DNA of 64,000 bases, taken from the NCBI GenBank assembly GCA_947561585.1, contig CANNZV010001457.1:183851-247850 (forward strand), given 5' to 3'. Positions 58,422-64,000 of the stretch are shown one piece after another; position 1 is the first letter of the stretch; each line of letters opens with the position of its first letter. Under the pieces are notes generated by a model, which was not told where the DNA came from, made no database searches, and saw nothing but the letters and a program-made list of their open reading frames with translations. Both the position numbers and the translations under genes were made by a program. This DNA comes from Caprella mutica. Lineage: Eukaryota; Arthropoda; Malacostraca; Amphipoda; Caprellidae.

Positions 58422-58775
58422 ATAACTGCAAGAATTTTAAACATTTATTAATGGTTTAATTCTATTTCAAATAATTCCTTTCTTCCCCTCTTTTTATTTC
58501 TGAATGTCGATTTAAAATAGAGTCTTCAGAAATCCAAAAAGAAAATATACTATGTATGTAAAATATTTCAAACTTACATATAACATTAAAAATCAAACCT
58601 ATAACTGCAAGAATTTTAAACATTTATTAATGGTTTAATTCTATTTCAAATAATTCCTTTCTTCCCCTCTTTTTATTTCTGAATGTCGATATAAAATAGA
58701 GTCTTCAGAAATCCAAAAAGAAAATATACTATGTATATAAAATATTTCAAACTTACATATAACATAAAAAATAGT
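58422..58775. repeat. 179-bp tandem duplication inside the copia element
   Basis: ATAACTGCAAGAATTTTAAA begins at 58422 and again at 58601, and the copies stay near-identical through TTCCTTTCTTCCCCTC and AATATACTATGTAT. Two units only. Confidence 0.9.
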
Positions 58776-59576
58776 ATGAATACACATCAAAACTGAACTT
58801 AACATATTGTGACATTCTTGCTTATTTTATTTCAATTTAACTTGTAAAAATTAACATTGCTTAATAATCATGCAATTAAAATTTACGTCCTTCCGTTAAA
58901 AAATAGAATTTCTATTTTTTAATTATTTTATTGAATAAAATTTACTATTAAATTCTTTCTTCAGAAAAATTGAAAGTTCGTTTAATATTTTACTGCAAAT
59001 TAGTTATAAATATAACCATTTCATTTATGTATATTAATTTAAAAATATTTCATTCCTGCAAATTCCTAATTTATTTTGACTCTAAAATTTTCTAATCATC
59101 AAAATCTAATTAGTATTTCAAAATGAAAACTTATTTATTTCTAAATATTCACTTCTAAATATTCACAAATATTCACAGTATGAATATCAATTCATCTGTA
59201 TTCAATTCATATGCTCACCTAATAGACCGCGTACTTCTATTAAGTAAACATGCTGAGTCATCAATTAAAATAATAATTAAATGCTGTGTCGGTAGTTTTT
59301 GTTACGATTCAAAGATTAAGCTGCTGATCATTAAAAAAGCAATAAAAATTCTATCTAACTACTATCCAAAAGCCTAATTTCAATTAATTTGAGAATTCAC
59401 TTCACAAATGCTGAAGCAAGTTGTACACCGGTGCAAGAACCGTAGAGGCGAAAGTTAACTAAACCTATCACTAGACTAACATCAGGTTATTTATTTACTG
59501 TGAATAGAACTATAATATGGCGTAAGTTAAATGTCAGTTAAACTAAGTCATTTTAGCAACTTAACACTACCACTTT

Positions 59577-60013
59577 CTTGTGTAGCTATTTACAAACAAA
59601 CAAGTCTTTACTTATTTTACTTCTTGTAGTTGTAGTTCTCATAGTCACCACCCTGCGTGGAGTTGCTTCAGCTTTGCTGGGGCGTTTGTCCGGTTTGTTG
59701 TCCATAGCCACTCCAAGTACCGGCAGCTTGTCCAGTGGTTGCGGCACTCCAACCGCCCGGTGCCTGTTGTCCCCAGTTGCCGTAAGAGATTTGGGTTGGC
59801 GGTGTCTGTTGCTGCTGTGCATAGTAATTCTGCTGCTGTCCATAGTACCGTATCCTCCTCCTTGCTGGGTGTATCCAGATTGGGGTAGCTCTGGGATGAG
59901 TAGCTGTTATCCCCATAGCCCCCTGAACCGTAACCACTGCTGCTGGAGTTATCGCCCTGTTGATGTCTGTTTCCGTCTAGGGGAACAATCCCCGGTAACT
60001 TATTTGAAGTCAT
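59577..60013 (-). pseudogene. Gln/Gly/Tyr-rich RNA-binding-protein-type tail captured in copia element
   Basis: From ATG at 60013 (MTSNKLPGIVPLDGNRHQQG) the minus strand reads SSSSGYGSGGYGDNSYSSQS. It continues in a second frame (QSGYTQQGGGYG), then a third (YYGQQQNYYAQQQQTPPTQI, later GTWSGYGQQTGQTPQQS). A TGA interrupts, after which the same frame runs SNSTQGGDYENYNYKK to a TAA at about 59619. Two shifts and one stop break it. The composition and the short charged end suggest the prion-like C terminus of an hnRNP-type protein; no RNA-binding domain is present. The same transcriptional direction as the copia LTRs supports capture by retrotransposition. The parent gene was not identified. Confidence 0.7.
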
Positions 60014-60017
60014 GTTT

Positions 60018-61024
60018 TTTCAAAGTATTTATTATCTTTCAATACTTAACAAACATAAACAACCAAACAAGTTAAATTGATTTACTGTTTGACTGAATTG
60101 ATGTTTTAAAATTATTCTAATTCATAAGAATAACTTCACTGAATATAAGTATTTACTATCATTCAATACTTTAACAAACATAAACAACCAAAGCAGTTAA
60201 CTTGATTTACTGTTTAACTGAATTGATGTTTTAACATTATTCTAATTCATAAGAATAACTGCACTGAATATAAGTATTTACTATCATTCAATACTTTAAC
60301 AAACATAAACAACCAAAGCAGTTAACTTGATTTACTGTTTAACTGAATTGATGTTTTAACATTATTCTAATTCATAAGAATAACTGCACTGAATATAAGT
60401 ATTTACTATCATTCAATACTTTAACAAAAATAAACAACCAAAGCAGTTAACTTGATTTACTGTTTAACTGAATTGATGTTTTAACATTATTCTAATTCAT
60501 AAGAATAACTGCACTGAATATAAGTATTTACTATCATTCAATACTTTAACAAACATAAACAACCAAAGCAGTTAACTTGATTTACTGTTTAACTGAATTG
60601 ATGTTTTAACATTATTCTAATTCATAAGAATAACTGCACTGAATATAAGTATTTACTATCATTCAATACTTCAACAAACATAAACAACCAAAGCAGTTAA
60701 CTTGATTTACTGTTTAACTGAATTGATGTTTTAACATTATTCTAATTCATAAGAATAACTGCACTGAATATAAGTATTTACTATCATTCAATACTTTAAC
60801 AAACATAAACGACCAAAGCAGTTAACTTGATTTACTGTTTAACTGAATTGATGTTTTAACATTATTCTAATTCATAAGAATAACTGCACTGAATATAAGT
60901 ATTTACTATCATTCAATACTTTAACAAAAATAAACAACCAAAGCAGTTAACTTGATTTACTGTTTAACTGAATTGATGTTTTAACATTATTCTAATTCAT
61001 AAGAATAACTGCACTGAATATAAT
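60018..61024. repeat. 125-bp tandem array, eight units
   Basis: The period is exactly 125 bp, judged by the phrase CAATACTTTAAC, which ends at 60050 (as CAATACTTAAC), 60175, 60300, 60425, 60550, 60675, 60800 and 60925. Units are almost identical. Each holds a hairpin TTATTCT-AATTCATA-AGAATAA. In the element's orientation it lies between the primer site and the coding relic. Confidence 0.95.
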
Positions 61025-61336
61025 TATTAATATTTAATTGGAACAGTAACACAGGTCTTAGTTCGCAAGAACCTTTTGTTGAAAGACTGTTTACCAAAGG
61101 ATAAGGTCACAGATTTAAAGGTAATTTGTGACCTCTCTTGACACCTCTTCCGCAAAAATACTAAATCATTATATTATAACACAAGTGCATTTTTCGCTAG
61201 AGCAATCATTATAATTGACCTCATTAGCGCGTGAGCACGATTTGCTTACGCAAGCGTTTTAAGTGATATGTTTCATATAGGTTAACACTTTTTTCACAGC
61301 ACTTCGTTTTTATTACTATTATAAACTCTTATCGTT

Positions 61337-61352
61337 CACTGGGCCCATAACC
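61337..61352 (-). promoter_or_regulatory. Copia-type primer binding site (initiator tRNA-Met half)
   Basis: Minus strand AGGTTATGGGCCCAGT directly follows the 5' LTR. Drosophila copia starts internally with GGTTATGGGCCCAGT, complementary to an internal part of tRNA-iMet. Confidence 0.85.
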
Positions 61353-61688
61353 TGTTAGAATTAGGTTAAATCAGTGGGTTAACAACGTTAAGACATAGAG
61401 TTTATTTAAAGAGTAAATATGTTATACAATTAGAAGTCTATGGAGAGATGAGTGGAACTCATCTCTCACTGAGTAATGTTCAAGACAGACTGATATCAGA
61501 AACTACAAGACAGGGTATTTAACCCTCGACGGAAGTGAGATCGACTTTAGACCTTATGTCCGTTTCTCATTAAAAGTAATACATGGTTATTGAAACAATA
61601 GGTAATTTAATATAGCTGAGCTAGTCTAACAGGAAGTTAACATTAAATATATAACGAGTGTGTAATACATTTAACTAAAATTTCAACA
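61353..61688 (-). repeat. Copia element LTR (5' LTR in element orientation)
   Basis: 336 bp, apparently identical to 57847-58182, followed by the target duplication ATTAT at 61689-61693. Confidence 0.95.
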
Positions 61689-61693
61689 ATTAT

Positions 61694-64000
61694 TACTATT
61701 TTACATTAAAGATTGATCTTAATTTTTAACTATATTTTTCAATTATTTATTGATGATAAATGGCACTTTGGCAGTCAGAATTTGTGAGTTTGAATCTTTG
61801 ATGTCCTAATTATTTCTGAATTAATTCAATTATTATTAACAATAATTGATAATTTTCTCCATTTATTGTTAATTCTTATTCTGTAGACTTGGCAAAAAAC
61901 ATTCAAATATAGGAATTACTTCAAAAATATTCACACAGAATATTTCTAAATTGTCTCCCATATAATGCAGACCAGAGTAGAATAGTTGATTCTGGATAAG
62001 TGTAACACATTTTTTCACTTTCCAAATTCATGCGGAGTTTGTTACAATAGGGTACATTTCTAAATTTTCTGTTCAATGAAAATTATGAAATGTTCTATTC
62101 TTTTATATTAGCTACCTTATTATGTGGAAATTTAAGCAAAATATACTAGGTATAATTTAATTTCTATTATGTTACATATAATTTATAAATATTAAAAGTA
62201 TGAGTTAATTTATGTTTATGCCTTATGGGTCATTAATAAACTAATTTAATGTAAATTGAGAGTTTATCTTCAAATTAGAGAATTTTTCCCTAAGATGTAA
62301 TTTAGAGGTTGGACTAAACCCACTCTGCGTAATATGTCTCCTGGCTCTCGGAGATTTTAAATTAAGGTAGAGTCACTCTGAGACTCATCAGTAGATTCAG
62401 AATCTCCCACAGCTAAATTAATGGTAACATAGAAATTGATTCAAAATCTCCAGACTGCAGAATAAGGAACATTTTTTCATGACTCTCAGCAACAAATCTG
62501 AGCCCAATTTTAGAAATGGAAATCTCTGCGGGAGATCATGAATTAATTCCTATGTAAGCCTGTAAGGCCCATACTATACTGGCAGTTTCAGCGCCCTGTT
62601 TATGCCACTACCACCCTGTTTATGTCACTACCCTGTTTATGCCTCTTCAATTAACCACGGTTAAATGAATGGGAAAGCAAATTTGCATAGTATACTGGAG
62701 TTGCTACCACCTTAGCAGTCTGTGTTGCTACGGTGGCACTGCATCTGGATGCGTTATTACCGCCGCAGTAGCAACGATTTGCAAAGAATACTGGGCAGTT
62801 TCACTTTGACAGTCAAAGTATAAGCACATACACAGACCAGTATAAAATAGAAAATATGACAATATGAATACAGCTAATATAAAAAAAATATATTTTTTTA
62901 TATATAATTCTTTACATAAATTTTTATTTAGATATATATTTGTTAAATTGCTACATTTTTTACATATTATTTTTTAATTATAAACTTCTTTTTTTACTAT
63001 TGATTCCCCATTAATTTTAATAGGGAAGTACACTATAATATATATATATATATACATAAGTGGGCAGCAGGTTATTATTAATGCAGCAGGTATTGAACGA
63101 TAGGTGGCATTGGTTTTCGATTAATTTGATGGATTTTCGTTCTATATTTCTGTATTGGCTTTTAATATTATTTGGCGAGGTACGTAAGATAACTTTTGAT
63201 AACCAGTGGATAATAATTTTTTTCATTGCAATATTTCGCTTTATTCCTCAAAGCATCTTCAGGCATTATGCAGTAACTGTAATTAAGAGAAATATATACA
63301 TTAAAACTACAAATCTATCTAAATACACATTTAAAATACAGTTTCTGACATTTATTTCCATTATTAATCCTACTATTAAATCTAAAATTTGATTATTTAA
63401 AATAAAGAGTTTATTAGGAGTTGTTAAAATTAGTTGTATACTGTGTCACCTATTGGGAATCTATGTGCTAAAATAATTAAAACAAGAAAACACACACACA
63501 CTCAGATTATTATAGTGAAAAAAGTTAAAACTGGATGGAACATACCTTGTAGCTATGACTGCTCTAATAAAAATAGTTAAAAATGAAGGATGCGAGCTAA
63601 TTGTAGACATTAGTTTGTAATTTTGAAAGGTATCTGACAAGGAACTGCTGAATGGAATACTATTAAATTTAAATGGGCTAGTGGACAAGGAATTTTGAGT
63701 ACTATATTTGATTAAAAAAAAAAAAAAAAAAAATATGATTCTTATTATATACATATATACAAAATTATTAAAATATTTGGAGAACTCTGACTTCTCCTTC
63801 TCGCTGGTTATTTATTGATGGATTGCGTTGTTTGACGATGAGGGCCTCTGCAATGATGAGTTCTTCTTTTGTTGTCTCTTTTCTTACTATTGCTGTGTCG
63901 TTGAGGATTTCTTGAGCGGTTATTTTATGGTTGTGCTCATTTCTATTGTGTTGCTGGATTGATCCGTTTTGCGTGTGGTTGCGAAGTCTGTCTATTAGGG
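61694..64000. other. AT-rich region, no gene supported
   Basis: Fragments of the foldback family recur (62380-62530, AGACTGCAGAATAAGGAACA). A possible MITE with AATACTGGGCAGTTTCA / TATACTGGCAGTTTCAGC phrases lies at 62570-62805. A 27-T tract and dinucleotide runs are present near 63040 and 63715. The last 200 bases are GC-richer (GATGAGTTCTTCTTTTGTTG) and may belong to a feature continuing outside the window. Confidence 0.4.

Larger units (their letters stand above)
57842..61693 (-). mobile_element. Non-autonomous copia LTR element carrying host-like coding sequence
   Basis: Paired 336-bp LTRs have TG/CA ends and a 5-bp target duplication ATTAT (57842-57846 and 61689-61693). The primer site beside the right LTR reads, on minus, AGGTTATGGGCCCAGT, the internal initiator-tRNA-Met match used by Drosophila copia. 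At the other end only the last piece of copia pol remains (58190-58300, minus: SSDIFSKSLPIDRFTKF, the RNase H C terminus). Between them lie a 125-bp tandem array and a Gln/Gly/Tyr-rich coding relic in the same orientation. Gag, protease, integrase and reverse transcriptase are missing. Intact, matching LTRs imply recent movement using enzymes from another copy. Confidence 0.9.

Noticed and set aside
59578..60075. 165-codon plus-strand frame with a hydrophobic, Leu-rich start
   Set aside because: It is antisense to the Gln/Gly/Tyr-rich coding relic, whose composition and element orientation support the minus strand.
60018..61024. 125-bp array as a CRISPR array
   Set aside because: The whole unit repeats with no unique spacers, and the DNA is animal.
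57842..61693. Reading the 336-bp direct repeats as a simple segmental duplication
   Set aside because: TG/CA ends, 5-bp ATTAT duplication, copia primer site and the copia pol end beside one repeat together identify LTRs.
62570..62805. MITE with ACTGGCAGTTTCA ends
   Set aside because: The two end phrases are in the same orientation for most of their length, so inverted ends are not established.

Overview
This window is animal nuclear DNA. It is AT-rich and has spliced genes with GT-AG introns, a metazoan-type ankyrin gene (ANKRD29 family) and many eukaryotic transposons. No operons, CRISPR arrays, rRNA or tRNA genes were seen. The mix of pogo, P-superfamily, piggyBac-like, copia, BEL/Pao and jockey-like elements points to an invertebrate. 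The species cannot be fixed from the sequence. There is one 24-base assembly gap (39225-39248).

Layout. 1-2500: decayed foldback elements. 2550-7163 (minus): the 3' eight exons of an ANKRD29-like ankyrin protein, 430 residues readable, first exon not found. 8480-11530: short elements, including two with terminal short tandem arrays, a pogo/Tigger-type MITE and the first copy of a ~785-bp direct repeat. 12236-14940 (minus): a pogo-type transposase with a psq helix-turn-helix, DDD catalytic core and C-terminal PHD finger, broken by one stop and one frameshift. 14964-15577: a piggyBac-like MITE beside its start. 16620-17930: the second copy of the 785-bp repeat, split by a P-like MITE. 19000-22800: nested foldback repeats. 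23138-36511 (plus): the main host gene. It has 12 coding exons that join in phase to 1539 codons. The predicted protein has an acidic N terminus, a Tyr/Pro/Gln-rich region, an RRM-like domain, three CCCH zinc fingers, a degenerate DEAD-box-like domain, a SUMO-interaction-like motif and a helical C terminus. I do not recognise the family. Its introns hold several MITEs and a LINE relic. 37440-44280: jockey-like LINE tail, SINE-like repeat, ~115-bp tandem repeat and a decayed 5'-truncated BEL/Pao element. 45888-46396: second P-like MITE. 48390-48800: 21-bp coding-competent minisatellite. 52505-53255: a possible small spliced gene of unknown function. 54523-57511 (minus): a P-element-type (THAP9-like) transposase with a 9-residue repeat region and one in-frame stop. 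57847-61688: a complete-ended copia LTR element (identical-looking 336-bp LTRs, 5-bp target duplication, copia-type half-tRNA primer site). Its gag-pol is replaced by a 125-bp tandem array and a Gln/Gly/Tyr-rich host-like protein sequence. 61700-64000: AT-rich sequence with no gene I can support.

Only two host genes are well supported: the ankyrin gene and the RRM/CCCH/DEAD-like gene. Most of the rest is mobile DNA in various states of decay. The most unusual items are the copia-bounded element carrying a host-like protein tail, the unrecognised RNA-binding multidomain gene, and three element ends that share a GGYTCTAGG terminus followed by different 14-16-bp tandem arrays.
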